Below the pieces are notes generated by a model. The model saw only the letters and a list, made by a program, of their open reading frames with translations. It was not told the origin of the DNA and did no database searches. Both the position numbers and the translations under genes were made by a program. From contig NZ_JALPRX010000102.1 in NCBI RefSeq assembly GCF_023223525.1, forward strand, positions 1 through 64,000: a stretch of DNA of 64,000 bases. The letters run 5' to 3'. Below, in pieces: positions 25,105-34,568 of this stretch. Numbering within the stretch: position 1 is the stretch's first letter; every line of letters starts with the position of its first letter. The DNA comes from Roseomonas acroporae (lineage in GTDB: Bacteria; Pseudomonadota; Alphaproteobacteria; Acetobacterales; Acetobacteraceae).

Positions 25105-26966
25105 GCGGGCCGGAAGGCGATGCGGTGGCGCCGCCGGACGGGCCACCGGACGCGATGCCGGCGAAACCCGCCGCGCCGCCGGCGGGCGGCGCCGCGCCCG
25201 CTGCCGCCGGCCCGGCCATGGCGCCTCTCCCCGAGGGACCGGATGCCGTTCCGGCACCGGCCTCCGCCGCGCGCGGCGGAGGCCCGGACGGCGCGGCGGC
25301 GGCGCCCGTGCCGCCGCCCGCCGGCCCGGCGGCCGCCGCCGACGAGGGTCCGGCCGCCATGCCGGCCGGGCCGGTTCCCGATGCGGCCGCCCCGGGCAGC
25401 CCCGATGCCGCCGCGCCCGAAGCCTTCGTGATCGCCCCGTTCGCGCCGGTCGGCCCCGACAGCCCCGCGGCCGCGCTGATCCGCACCGGCCGGCCGCAGG
25501 GCGCCCGTCCCTTCGAGCGCTACCTGCTCACCCCCGGGCTCTGGCTCGCCCTGCGCGAGGCGCTGGCGGCCGATCCGGCCACGGTCCTGCTCGGGTTGTG
25601 GGGCGAGCCGGGCATGGTCCACGCCGCCTTCCTCGACGAATCCGCCGGCCTGCCGCTGCTCGCCAGCCTGCCGGCGCCGCAGGGGCACTACCCGGCGCTC
25701 TCTCCCGTGCGCCCCGGCGCCGCGCTGATGGAACGTGCCACGCGCGACCTGTGGCGCCTCGATGCCGAGGGGGCCGATCCGCGCCCCTGGCTCGACCACG
25801 GCCGCTGGCCGGTGACCGGGCCGCTCGCCGAGCGCCCCGTCCGCCACGACGACCCGCCGCCGCAGCCGGAATTCATCCCCGTCGCGGGCGAGGGCATCCA
25901 CCAGATCCCGGTCGGCCCGGTGCATGCCGGGGTGATCGAGCCCGGGCATTTCCGCTTCCATGTCCGCGGCGAGGCGATCCTGAAGCTGGAGGCGCGGCTC
26001 GGCTACACGCACAAGGGCACGCTCTCGCTGCTGCGCGGCCGCTCGCCGCGCGCCGCCGCGAAATTCGCCTCGCGCATCTCGGGCGACAGCGCGGTGGCGC
26101 ATTCCTGGGCCTTCGCCGCCGCCGCCGAGGCCGCCGCCGGCATCCCGCCGCCGCCTCGGGCGCTGGCGCTGCGCGCCCTGCTGGCCGAGCTGGAGCGCAT
26201 CGCCAACCACCTGAACGACTGGGGCTTCATCTGCAACGACGCCGCCTTCGCCCTGCCGCATGCGAGTTGCGGCGCATTGCGCGAGGGCGTGCTGCGCGCC
26301 TGCCACGCCGCCTTCGGCCACCGGCTGCTGATGGACGTGGTGGTGCCGGGCGGCGTCGCGCGCGACCTGGCGCCGGAGGGGGCGGCCGCGCTGGAGGCGA
26401 CGCTGTCGGTGGTCGCGGCGGCGGTGCCGGACCTGCTTCGGCTCTACGACAACACGGCTTCGTTGCAGGACCGGACGGTGGGGACCGGCGCGGTCGCCCC
26501 GGCGCTGGCGGCGGCCTACGGGGCCGGCGGCCATGTCGGCCGCGCCAGCGGGCGGCGGGCGGATGCGCGGCTCTGGCCGGGCTACGCGCCCTACGGCGCG
26601 CTGGGCGTGGCGGTGCCGGTGCTGACGGCCGGCGACGTGGATGCGCGGGTGCGGATCCGGGTCGCCGAGCTGCGCGAGAGCCTGCGACTCGCGGACACGC
26701 TGCTCGCGGCGCTGCCGCCCGGCCCGGTCCAGGTGCCGCTGCCCGCCGGCGCGGGCGAGGGCGTCGGGCTGGTGGAGGGCTTCCGGGGCGAGGTGCTGCA
26801 CTGGCTGCGCCTGGACCGGGAGGGGCTGATCGAGGCCGCCTTCGTGCGCGATCCGTCCTGGATGCAGTGGCCGCTGCTGGAGCTGGCCGTGCTGCGCGAC
26901 ATCGTCGCGGACTTCCCGCTGTGCAACAAGAGCTTCAACTGCTCCTACAGCGGGGTGGACCTCTGA
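25101..26966 (+). CDS. HyfG-like large subunit lacking NiFe cysteines (Ehr-type)
   Basis: The 621-residue protein starts with some 110 Ala/Pro-rich residues, then a NuoC-like region (residues about 130-200) and a NuoD/hydrogenase-large-subunit region (HAGVIEPGHFRFHVRGE, LGYTHKGTLSLL, ELERIANHLNDWG). True [NiFe] large subunits have RxCGxC here; this one has RISGDS at residues 325-330, with both cysteines replaced by serine. The C-terminal CxxC is also altered (cysteines 608 and 614). It therefore cannot hold a normal NiFe centre and fits the energy-converting hydrogenase-related (Ehr) group described from complex I comparisons. The small subunit HyfI is not downstream. Confidence 0.85.
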   Translation: MSGPEGDAVAPPDGPPDAMPAKPAAPPAGGAAPAAAGPAMAPLPEGPDAVPAPASAARGGGPDGAAAAPVPPPAGPAAAADEGPAAMPAGPVPDAAAPGSPDAAAPEAFVIAPFAPVGPDSPAAALIRTGRPQGARPFERYLLTPGLWLALREALAADPATVLLGLWGEPGMVHAAFLDESAGLPLLASLPAPQGHYPALSPVRPGAALMERATRDLWRLDAEGADPRPWLDHGRWPVTGPLAERPVRHDDPPPQPEFIPVAGEGIHQIPVGPVHAGVIEPGHFRFHVRGEAILKLEARLGYTHKGTLSLLRGRSPRAAAKFASRISGDSAVAHSWAFAAAAEAAAGIPPPPRALALRALLAELERIANHLNDWGFICNDAAFALPHASCGALREGVLRACHAAFGHRLLMDVVVPGGVARDLAPEGAAALEATLSVVAAAVPDLLRLYDNTASLQDRTVGTGAVAPALAAAYGAGGHVGRASGRRADARLWPGYAPYGALGVAVPVLTAGDVDARVRIRVAELRESLRLADTLLAALPPGPVQVPLPAGAGEGVGLVEGFRGEVLHWLRLDREGLIEAAFVRDPSWMQWPLLELAVLRDIVADFPLCNKSFNCSYSGVDL

Positions 26967-27075
26967 CCGCCGGCCGCCGGCACCACCGGGTCGGGCATCC
27001 CACACCCGGCCCGAAACGACGTGTCACGGGCGGGTTACGGTTGACAGGCCGCCCGCCTCCGTTGCCCTTGCCGGC

Positions 27076-27981
27076 ATGCCCCGCCTGACCCGCCGGGGCG
27101 CCCTGGCCGTGCCCCTGGCGGCGACGGGCGCCCTGCCATTCCTCGCCCCGTTCCTCGCCGGGCCCGCCCACGCGGCGGCGGAAAGCCGCTGGTTCGCCAC
27201 CAGCGACGGCGCCCGCCTGCACTACCTCGAAGCCGGGCGCCCCGATGGACGCTCAGGCGCCCGCACCCTGGTCTTCGTGCCGGGCTGGAGCATGCCGGCC
27301 TGGATCTGGTCGCCGCAGCTCGACGCCTTCGGCGGCCGCTTCCGCGCCGTGGCGCTGGACCCGCGCGGCCAGGGCGAATCCGAGGTCACGCCCGGCGGCT
27401 ACACCCAGGACCGGCGCGGCGCCGATATCGGCGAGCTGATCGCGCGGCTGGGCGGGGGACCCGTGGTGCTGGTCGGCTGGTCGCTCGGGGTGCTGGATTC
27501 GCTGGCCTACCTGCACGACTACGGCGATTCCCGCATCGCCGGTCTGGTGCTGGTCGATAATTCCATCGGCGAGGACCCGCCGCCGACCCCGCCGCGCGGC
27601 GGCGCGGCCGGGCCGCGGCTCTCGCGCGAGGCGCGCATGGCCGGCTTCGTGCGCGGCATGTTCCGCGAGCCGCGCTCCGCCGCCTATCTCGACCGGCTGA
27701 CCGAGGACGCGCTGCGCCTGCCCGAGCCCGCCAGCCGTGCCCTGCTGCGCTACCCGGTGCCGCGCAGCTACTGGCGGGAGGCCGTGTATTCCACCCGCAA
27801 GCCGGTGCTCTACGTGGTGCGGCCGCGCTTCGCGGGGCAGGCCGACAACCTCGCCCGCAACCACCCGAACGCCGAGACGGTGATCGTCCCCGATGCCGGC
27901 CACGCCATGTTCGTGGACCAGCCCGCCCGCTTCAACGCCATGCTGCTCGACTTCATCCAGCGCCGGGTCTGGCCGTCGTGA
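27076..27981 (+). CDS. Exported alpha/beta hydrolase
   Basis: The 301-residue protein opens with a twin-arginine leader (LTRRGALAVPLAATGALPF) ending near AHAAAES. An alpha/beta hydrolase fold follows: oxyanion region FVPGWSMPAW, DPRGQGESE, nucleophile elbow VGWSLGVLD with the catalytic serine, and a final DAGHAMF histidine. It is probably a periplasmic esterase or lipase-like enzyme; substrate unknown. Its stop overlaps the GTG start of the membrane spermidine-synthase-like gene, and the pair continues into the exported methyltransferase, suggesting a shared cell-envelope task. Confidence 0.87.
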   Translation: MPRLTRRGALAVPLAATGALPFLAPFLAGPAHAAAESRWFATSDGARLHYLEAGRPDGRSGARTLVFVPGWSMPAWIWSPQLDAFGGRFRAVALDPRGQGESEVTPGGYTQDRRGADIGELIARLGGGPVVLVGWSLGVLDSLAYLHDYGDSRIAGLVLVDNSIGEDPPPTPPRGGAAGPRLSREARMAGFVRGMFREPRSAAYLDRLTEDALRLPEPASRALLRYPVPRSYWREAVYSTRKPVLYVVRPRFAGQADNLARNHPNAETVIVPDAGHAMFVDQPARFNAMLLDFIQRRVWPS

Positions 27982-30491
27982 ACGCGGAGAGCAGGACGTC
28001 ACCCGCCCCGGCGACGCGGCCGGCGGCGGCGCCGGAACGCTGGGCGAAGCTCGCGCCGCTCTTCCTCGTCTCGATGGCCGCCGTGGGCTACGAGATCGCG
28101 CTGGCGCGCTACTTCGCCGTCGCCCAGTGGTCGGAGTACGGCTACTGGGTCATCTCCATCGTCATGGTGGGCTTCGCGCTCTCCGGCGTGGTGCTGGCCC
28201 TGGCGCGCGACCGGGCGGCGCGGCACGGGAAGGTGCTGCTCTCCGTGCTGCCGGTGCTGCTGGTGGCGGCGGCGGCGCTGGGCTTCCACTGGACGGTGAC
28301 GAACCCGTTCAACCCGCTCCAATTGCAGAACCCCGCCACCTGGCAGGGGCAGGTCGGCAACATCGCGCTGTACTATGCCTGCCTGCTGCCGGTGTTCTTC
28401 CTGGCCGGCGCCTATATCGGCCTCTCCTTCATCCTCAACGCCGACCGCATCGGCCGCACCTACGGCTTCGACCTGCTGGGCGCGGGCTGCGGCGCCATGC
28501 TGGCGCTCGGGCTGATGCTGGTGCTGCATCCCTTCCAGCTCGTGCCCGCCCTGCTGGTGCCGCTCGCGGCGGCCGCCTTCTTCGCACCCTGGCGGCGCGG
28601 CGCGATGGTCGCGGCGGCGCTGCTGGCGCTGCTCGGCGGCGAGGCGCTGCTGCGCCTCGGGCCGCAGCCCGACTTCAACGACTTCAAGGCGATCTACGCG
28701 CCGCTGCACGTGCCGGACGCGCAGGTGGTGGCCGAACGCCGCACGCCGCGCGGCCACTACCTGCTGCTCGACGACTTCATGGAGCGGGTGGACACCGACA
28801 TCTCCAACAATGCGGGTCTGCTCGGCCTGCCCGGCCCGCCCACCAGCTTCGGCCTCTACCGCGACGGCAACCGCATCGCCGCCCTGCCGCGCCCCGAGGG
28901 CGCCGAGACCGGCTACGCGCCTTCCGCGCTCGACGCCCTGCCCTACCTGCTGCGCCCCGAGGCGCGGGTGCTGCTGGCCGGCGCCTCGGGCGGCTTCCGC
29001 GCGCGCGGCGCGCTGACGCTGGGGGCCGCCGACGTGACGGTGCTGGAGCCGGAGCCGGTGCTGCGCGGCGCGCTGACCGAGGGCTTCGGCCCCTCCCCCG
29101 CCCTGCCGCCCGATCCGCGCCTGACGATCTCCGGCGAGAGCCCGCTCGCCGTCGCGCGCCGGGCCGCCCGGAGCGGGCGGCGCTTCGACGTGATCGACCT
29201 CTCGGCCGACTTCCTCGACGCCGCCGAGGCGAATGCCAGCGCGCTTTCCGCCGAGGCGATCGCCGCCTACTGGAACGCGCTGGCACCGGACGGCGTGCTC
29301 TCGCTGCCCGTCTCGATCCGCGACTTCCCGGTCTACGCGCTGCGCCTCCTCGCCACGGTGCGCGCCGGGCTGCTCGCCGTCGGCGTCGCCGACCCCGCCG
29401 CGCAGGTGGCGGTGTACCGCTCGGCCTGGAGCGTGCGCGTGCTGGTCTCGCGCAGCGGCTGGGACGCGGCGCGGCTGGAGGCGCTGCGCCGCTTCGCCGA
29501 CGAACGCTCCTTCGACATCGTCTACCACCCCGGCTTCGACGCCGACGCCGCGCGCGACCACCTCTACAACGACCTGCCCGCCGTCTCCTTCGAGAGCGGC
29601 CAGGTGACCTCGGAAGGCCCCGCCGACGCCATCGCCGACGAGGCGGTGGCCGTGCTGCAGGCCCGCGACACGCCTTCCGCCGAGGCGTTCAACCTGCGCC
29701 CCGTCACGCTGGACCGCCCCGCCTTCTACGCCGTGCTGCGGCTCGACCAACTCGGCACGCTGCTGAAGCGGCTGGAGATCCTGCCGCAGCAGGAGATCGG
29801 CGCGCTGGTCAACCTCGCCGTGCTGGCGCAGGCGCTGGTGATCGCGCTGCTGGTGCTGCTGGTGCCGCTGCTGGGGCGCGTGAAGGCACCGCGCGCGGTG
29901 ATGGCGCGGGCGATCGTCTACTTCCCCTGCCTCGGCCTCGGCTTCCTGTTCCTGGAGATCGTGCTGATCGAGCGCGCCTCCTTCTGGCTGAACGACCGCA
30001 CCAGCGGCTTCGCCCTGGTGCTGACCGGCATGCTGGTCTTCTCCGGCCTCGGCTCCATGCTGGCGGGGCGCTTCGGCGCCGATCCGCGGCGCGGCATGTA
30101 CCTCGCGACCGGGGTGGTGCTGGCCTGGGGCGCCGCCCTGCTGCTGGGGCTGGAGCCGCTGATCCTCGGCACGCTGGACCTGCCCTGGGCGGCGCGCGCG
30201 GCGCTGGTGCTGCTGCTGGTGGCGCCCGGCTCGGTGGCGCTCGGCCTGCCCTTCCCGCTCGGCCTCGCCCGCGCCGGCGGCATGGGCGGGCTGCTGCCCT
30301 GGGCCTGGGCGCTGAACGGCGCCTTCTCGGTGGTCTCGACGCCGCTCGCCAACCTGCTGGCGCGGGAGGCCGGGTTCGACGTCATCATCCTGACAGGAAT
30401 CCTGCTCTACGCCCTCGCCGCAGCCACCTTCCCCATTGCCAGGAACACCGCCCTTGCCGCAAACGCCGAACGGCGCCCCGTCACGCCGTAG
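27978..30491 (+). CDS. Membrane-fused spermidine synthase-like protein
   Basis: The 837-residue protein has an N-terminal membrane region of about seven segments (starting near APLFLVSMAAVGYEIALAR). A soluble Rossmann-like domain resembling aminopropyl/methyltransferases occupies residues about 230-560, and another membrane block starts near NLAVLAQALVIALLVLLVPLL. The SAM-site region reads LLAGASGGFRARGALTLGA, weaker than the canonical GGGDG of spermidine synthases, so a true polyamine product is doubtful. The two membrane blocks resemble MFS-like halves. The GTG start overlaps the hydrolase stop, and the following methyltransferase starts within its 3' end. Confidence 0.8.
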   Translation: MNAESRTSPAPATRPAAAPERWAKLAPLFLVSMAAVGYEIALARYFAVAQWSEYGYWVISIVMVGFALSGVVLALARDRAARHGKVLLSVLPVLLVAAAALGFHWTVTNPFNPLQLQNPATWQGQVGNIALYYACLLPVFFLAGAYIGLSFILNADRIGRTYGFDLLGAGCGAMLALGLMLVLHPFQLVPALLVPLAAAAFFAPWRRGAMVAAALLALLGGEALLRLGPQPDFNDFKAIYAPLHVPDAQVVAERRTPRGHYLLLDDFMERVDTDISNNAGLLGLPGPPTSFGLYRDGNRIAALPRPEGAETGYAPSALDALPYLLRPEARVLLAGASGGFRARGALTLGAADVTVLEPEPVLRGALTEGFGPSPALPPDPRLTISGESPLAVARRAARSGRRFDVIDLSADFLDAAEANASALSAEAIAAYWNALAPDGVLSLPVSIRDFPVYALRLLATVRAGLLAVGVADPAAQVAVYRSAWSVRVLVSRSGWDAARLEALRRFADERSFDIVYHPGFDADAARDHLYNDLPAVSFESGQVTSEGPADAIADEAVAVLQARDTPSAEAFNLRPVTLDRPAFYAVLRLDQLGTLLKRLEILPQQEIGALVNLAVLAQALVIALLVLLVPLLGRVKAPRAVMARAIVYFPCLGLGFLFLEIVLIERASFWLNDRTSGFALVLTGMLVFSGLGSMLAGRFGADPRRGMYLATGVVLAWGAALLLGLEPLILGTLDLPWAARAALVLLLVAPGSVALGLPFPLGLARAGGMGGLLPWAWALNGAFSVVSTPLANLLAREAGFDVIILTGILLYALAAATFPIARNTALAANAERRPVTP

Positions 30492-31425
30492 CCTCGTCAC
30501 CGGCGCCGCCGCGCTGGCCCTGACGCAAGCCGCCCTCCCCCGCCCCGCCCGGGCGGCGGACCGCCCCTGGACCCGCGAGGCCTACGAGGAGGCGATGCGC
30601 CGCTCGGGCCGCAACGTCTCCCTCACCGACGCGCAATTCGACGCCATCCAGGCGCGCAAGCCGGCGGCGCTGGCGCGGATCGAGAGCTACCTCAAGGAGC
30701 GCCTCGGCTCGGCCGATCCGCGCGTGATGGAGGCGTTCCGCCAGGTCCCGCGCGAGTACTACCACTACGTCTACGCGGGCGGCATCGCGACGCCGGGCGA
30801 CGCCTACGAGAGCAACCCGAAGCCCTGGGCGATCGGCTACGGCTCGGCCCTCTCGGACTATCTCGGCCAGGCCTACATGACGCAGCTCTGCCGCCCGGGT
30901 CCGAACGACGTGACGCTGGAGATCGGCACCGGCAGCGGCTTCCAGAGCTCGCTGCTCTCGCGGATCGTGCGCCGCTCCTACTCGATCGAGGTGATCGAGC
31001 CGCTGGGCCGCGGCGTGGGCAGGATCTTCGCGCCCCTCGGCTACGACAACGTCGAGACCCGCGTCGGCGACGGCTATTTCGGCTGGCCCGAGGTGCAGGG
31101 CGGCTTCGACATCATCATCGTCACCTGCGCCGCGCAGTACGCGCCGCCCGACCTGTTCCGGCAGATGAAGCCGGGCGGGCGGATGATCATCCCCATCGGC
31201 CAGCCCTTCAAGCGCGGCCAGGTGCTCTACGTCTACACCAAGGACGCCGAGGGCAAGGTGCACTCCCGCCGCGACGTGGGGGTGTTCTTCATCCCGATGA
31301 CCGGCGCGATGATGTCGCGCCCCGCCCCGCGCGACAACCCGGCCAACGGCGCGACGCCGGAGCCCCGACCGGCCCGGCCCGCGCCGGCGGCCGCCACGGA
31401 GGCGCCGTCCGCGCCGCAGGAGTGA
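30454..31425 (+). CDS. Exported PCMT-family methyltransferase
   Basis: The 323-residue protein has a twin-arginine-like leader (SRRSLVTGAAALALTQ) and then the protein-L-isoaspartate methyltransferase core. IGYGSALSDYLGQAYMTQL, the SAM site LEIGTGSGFQSSLLS, and IIVTCAAQYAPPDLFRQMKPGG are visible. Cytoplasmic PCMTs repair isoaspartyl residues; an exported version would need a SAM supply, so its role is unclear. The TTG at 30454 is preferred because AGGA lies nine bases upstream; TTG at 30436 is also possible. It overlaps the end of the upstream gene by 38 bases. The C-terminus is Pro/Ala-rich. Confidence 0.83.
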   Translation: MPQTPNGAPSRRSLVTGAAALALTQAALPRPARAADRPWTREAYEEAMRRSGRNVSLTDAQFDAIQARKPAALARIESYLKERLGSADPRVMEAFRQVPREYYHYVYAGGIATPGDAYESNPKPWAIGYGSALSDYLGQAYMTQLCRPGPNDVTLEIGTGSGFQSSLLSRIVRRSYSIEVIEPLGRGVGRIFAPLGYDNVETRVGDGYFGWPEVQGGFDIIIVTCAAQYAPPDLFRQMKPGGRMIIPIGQPFKRGQVLYVYTKDAEGKVHSRRDVGVFFIPMTGAMMSRPAPRDNPANGATPEPRPARPAPAAATEAPSAPQE

Positions 31426-31446
31426 CGGGAGCGCCGCGATGCCCCG

Positions 31447-31471
31447 GCAGGGAAGGCGCCGCCTTCCCTGC
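31447..31471. terminator. Hairpin between convergent PCMT and otsA genes
   Basis: GCAGGGAAGGC gcc GCCTTCCCTGC is a perfect 11-base stem with a 3-base loop. It lies just after the PCMT stop on the plus strand and before the otsA stop on the minus strand, so it can act on both transcripts. It also resembles single hairpins of the composite palindromic repeat and may derive from one. Confidence 0.6.
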
Positions 31472-31588
31472 GGTCGCCCCCGTTGGGGCGGAAGCTCCCC
31501 GGCCCCCGATGCGACCCCCTGCCCGGCCGTGCCGCGCCCGCCCTCGTCCAGGCTGACGAACAAGGCGGGCGGGGCGCGGCCGCCGGAT

Positions 31589-32986
31589 TCAGGCCGTGCC
31601 TGCCGGCTCCATCATGGCCAGCTCGTTGAGGAAGGTCTCGCCCCAGCGTTCCGGGCTGGTCGCGGCGATGGCCGCCCAGCCGGCCTTCCAGCGCTCGCGT
31701 CTCTCCTCCAGCGGCATGGAGACGGCGCGCTGCATCGCCTCGGACGTCTCCGTGGCGTCGTAGGGGTTGACCAGCAGCGCGGAGTCGAGCTGCGCCGCCG
31801 CGCCGGCGAAGCGCGAGAGCACCAGGACACCCGGATCGACGGGGTCCTGCGCCGCGATGTATTCCTTGGCGACGAGGTTCATGCCGTCGCGCAGCGGCGT
31901 CACCACGCCCACCCGCGCGAGGCGCATGTAGCCCGCCACCGTGTCGCGGTTCACCGTGCGGGCGACGAGACGAAGCGGCGTCCAGTCCGGCTCGCCGAGG
32001 CCGCTGTTCAGCGCGCCGGCCGCCTCGTGCAGCTCGCGCCGCAGCCGGCGGTAGGCGGCGACGTCCTCGCGCGAGGGTGCGGCGATCTGGAGCAGGGTCA
32101 CGCCGCCGCGCTCCGGCAGGCGGGCGACCAGCCGGCGGTAGGCCTCCAGGCGCTCCGGCAGCCCCTTGGTCGGGTCCATGCGGTCGACGCCGATCAGCAG
32201 CGACTGGCCACCGAGCGAACGGGCCAGCCGGCGTACCGGCTCGGTGCGCGACTGGGCCTCGGCCGTGGCGGCGAACTCGGCCGCGTCGATCTCGGCCGGG
32301 AAGACGCCGAGACGGACGCGGCGGTCCTCCACCAGCAGGTGCTGCTCGTCGTGGCGCGTGGCGCCGGCGAACTGCGTGGCGGCCTCGGCGAAGTGGTCGC
32401 GGTCGGCGATGGTCTGGAAGCCGAGCAGGTCGGAACCCAGCACGTCGCGCACGAGGTGGCGCATGCCCGGCGCGGCCATGGCGCTGTCGGCATCCGGGAA
32501 GGGGACATGCAGGAAGAAGCCGGTGGGGTTGCCGACGCCGCGCTTCCGCAGGGCCGCCGGCAGCGAGAGCAGGTGGTAGTCGTGCACCCAGATCCGGTCG
32601 TCGTCGCGCAGCAGCGGCGCCAGCACCTTGCCGAAACGCTCGTTGACCTCGCGGTAGGTGTCGAGGTCGGCGCGCCGGAAGGCCATCAGGTGCGGCATGG
32701 CGTGCAGCATCGGCCACAGCACGCCGTTGGCGTAGCCGGCGTAGTAGCCGCGGTGCTCGGCCTCGGTCAGGTCCACGGTGGCGTAGCCGATGGAGCCGCG
32801 CTGCGCGAGGGTGGGCTCGTCGATCTGGCCGGGGGCGCGGCTGTCGGTGACGGCGCCGCTCCAGCCGAACCAGAGGCCGCCGCGGCGCTCCATCAGCCCG
32901 AGCAGGGCCACGGCGAGCCCGCCAGCCTGTCCGGCATTGCCGGAGGGCACGGGCACGCGGTTCGACACGACGACGATGCGACTCAT
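31589..32986 (-). CDS. otsA: Alpha,alpha-trehalose-phosphate synthase
   Basis: The 465-residue GT20 glycosyltransferase begins [14 protein letters not shown], has [17 protein letters not shown] and [14 protein letters not shown] in the acceptor half, and [17 protein letters not shown] and [13 protein letters not shown] in the nucleotide-sugar half. It joins UDP-glucose and glucose-6-phosphate to form trehalose-6-phosphate, used in osmotic and desiccation tolerance. The partner phosphatase otsB is not adjacent, unlike in many bacteria. It appears to be transcribed alone. Confidence 0.95.
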   Translation of the reverse strand: MSRIVVVSNRVPVPSGNAGQAGGLAVALLGLMERRGGLWFGWSGAVTDSRAPGQIDEPTLAQRGSIGYATVDLTEAEHRGYYAGYANGVLWPMLHAMPHLMAFRRADLDTYREVNERFGKVLAPLLRDDDRIWVHDYHLLSLPAALRKRGVGNPTGFFLHVPFPDADSAMAAPGMRHLVRDVLGSDLLGFQTIADRDHFAEAATQFAGATRHDEQHLLVEDRRVRLGVFPAEIDAAEFAATAEAQSRTEPVRRLARSLGGQSLLIGVDRMDPTKGLPERLEAYRRLVARLPERGGVTLLQIAAPSREDVAAYRRLRRELHEAAGALNSGLGEPDWTPLRLVARTVNRDTVAGYMRLARVGVVTPLRDGMNLVAKEYIAAQDPVDPGVLVLSRFAGAAAQLDSALLVNPYDATETSEAMQRAVSMPLEERRERWKAGWAAIAATSPERWGETFLNELAMMEPAGTA

Positions 32987-33326
32987 GCTCCCTCCACCGG
33001 CATGGCCGGGAGCGGAACCGGCCGACCGGCCCGGGTCCCGTCTCCGCCATTGCCGGCCGTCACGACCAGGCCATGGCCGCCGGCATGCGGCCTGCCGATG
33101 CCTTCACGCACGAGACCCCGACCAGTTGCAAGTCGATGCACCTTTTCCATGAAGCTGGCCGACACCTCCGCCTTTCCCGGCAGCATGACAGGCTGCCGTC
33201 GCCTTTGCACCTCGGCTCCGTAGCATCCGGAAACATTCTGCACGCTTCACGGCAGCGTGCCCAGCCCCGCGCCGGGGCGCCGGAATCACCCTCGCGGCAC
33301 CGCTACCGCCGGCCGGAACGGCGGCG
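32987..33326. other. Intergenic region between argB and otsA, no gene seen
   Basis: About 340 bases upstream of otsA and downstream of argB hold no credible coding frame. Around 33175-33245 the base composition drops slightly (CATCCGGAAACATTCTGC), which could be the otsA promoter area, but no clear -35/-10 pair is visible. A CCGCCGGCCGG-AACGGCGG hairpin close to 33310 could terminate argB. Confidence 0.4.
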
Positions 33327-34232
33327 TCAGGGGCGGATCAGCGTGCCCCAGCCCGTGTCGGTGAAGAGTTCGAGCAGCGTGGCGTGCGGCACGCGGCCAT
33401 CGAGGATCACCGCGCCGGCGACGCCGTTCTCCACCGCGTGGATGCAGGTCTCGACCTTCGGGATCATGCCGCCCGAGATCATGCCGGAGGCGATGCCGGC
33501 CCGCGCCTCGGCCGCGGTCATTTCCTGGATGAGCCGTCCCTCGGCGTCCAGCACGCCGGCGACGTCGGTGAGCATCAGCAGCCGGGTCGCGGCGAGCGCC
33601 GCGGCCACGGCGCCGGCCACGGTGTCGGCGTTGATGTTGTAGGTCTGCCCGTCGGCGCCGACGCCGACCGGCGCCACCACGGGCACGATCTGGGCGCCGA
33701 TCAGCAGGCGCAGCACGTGCGGGTCGATCTTCTCCGGCTCGCCGACGAAGCCGAGGTCGAGCTCGCGCTCCTCGCCGGTCTCCTTGTCGCGCACGCGGCG
33801 GGTCACCTTGCGGGCCCGGATCAGCTTGCCGTCCTTGCCGGAGACGCCGACCGCGGTCGCGCCGGCACGGGTGATGATCTCGGCCACCTGCTTGTTGACG
33901 CTGCCGGCCAGGACCATCTCCACCACGTCCATCATGGTGGAATCCGTCACGCGCAGGCCCTGCACGAAGGTGCTCTGCACGTTGAGCCGCTTGAGCATGG
34001 CGTTGATCTGCGGCCCGCCGCCATGCACCACCACCGGGCTGATGCCGACCTGCTCCAGCAGCGCGATGTCGCGGCCGAAGGACAGGGCGGTCTCCTCCTC
34101 GCCCATCGCGTGCCCGCCGTACTTCACCACGATGACGGCGTCGTCGTAGCGCTTGAGGAAGGGCAGCGCCTCGACCAGCGCGTGGGTGGAGTCGTGCGCG
34201 GCATCGGGCGTGGTCGGCGGCGTACGGGTCAT
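33327..34232 (-). CDS. argB: Acetylglutamate kinase
   Basis: The 301-residue amino-acid kinase has VIVVKYGGHAMG near the N-terminus, VVHGGGPQINAMLKRL, the arginine-sensing-type N-terminal helix (LVEALPFLKRYDD), YNINADTVAGAVAAAL and the GGMIPKVETCIHAV loop. It phosphorylates N-acetylglutamate in arginine biosynthesis. The N-terminal helix is typical of the arginine-inhibited hexameric form, so feedback inhibition is likely. The ATG at 34232 is where similarity begins; the frame stays open upstream only because of GC content. It is divergent from the small secreted protein gene. Confidence 0.95.
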   Translation of the reverse strand: MTRTPPTTPDAAHDSTHALVEALPFLKRYDDAVIVVKYGGHAMGEEETALSFGRDIALLEQVGISPVVVHGGGPQINAMLKRLNVQSTFVQGLRVTDSTMMDVVEMVLAGSVNKQVAEIITRAGATAVGVSGKDGKLIRARKVTRRVRDKETGEERELDLGFVGEPEKIDPHVLRLLIGAQIVPVVAPVGVGADGQTYNINADTVAGAVAAALAATRLLMLTDVAGVLDAEGRLIQEMTAAEARAGIASGMISGGMIPKVETCIHAVENGVAGAVILDGRVPHATLLELFTDTGWGTLIRP

Positions 34233-34568
34233 GGGCGGGCGGCCTCGGGCTGGAACGGAACTTGGGCTGGCCCCGCGCGGCGGCCCGCGGGAAGGGCCGT
34301 GGCGTCGGCCGCAGGCGGCATCAAGCCGGGATCGGCGCCGCACGTCCAGAGGCGCGGGCGCCTGCCGGGCCGGCGCTGCGTGCCATCGCCGCCGCGCGAG
34401 GCCAACTCACAAGCCATGGATCAGCCCCTCCCTGGCCGGGCCGCTGCCATGCGCCGGGCACGCCACGCCGCGCCGTGCATCCCCCGCGCGCCGTTAATCG
34501 GCGCTTCGCACACGCGTCGGCATCCTGGGCGCGGCGCCGTGCCGGGCACGGCCCCGTGGAGATCATCG
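34233..34568. other. Divergent intergenic region, no gene seen
   Basis: These 336 bases between divergent argB and a small exported-protein gene must hold both promoters. No coding frame with a plausible start is present. A less GC-rich patch (CGTTAATCGGCGCTTCGCAC near 34491) is a candidate promoter for the rightward gene. Confidence 0.4.

Noticed and set aside
25101-26966. Functional [NiFe] hydrogenase large subunit
   Set aside because: The first metal-binding motif has serine in place of both cysteines and the C-terminal motif is not CxxC.
30436-30453. TTG at 30436 as PCMT start
   Set aside because: Kept only as an alternative, because the TTG at 30454 has a better-placed AGGA and still includes the full export signal.
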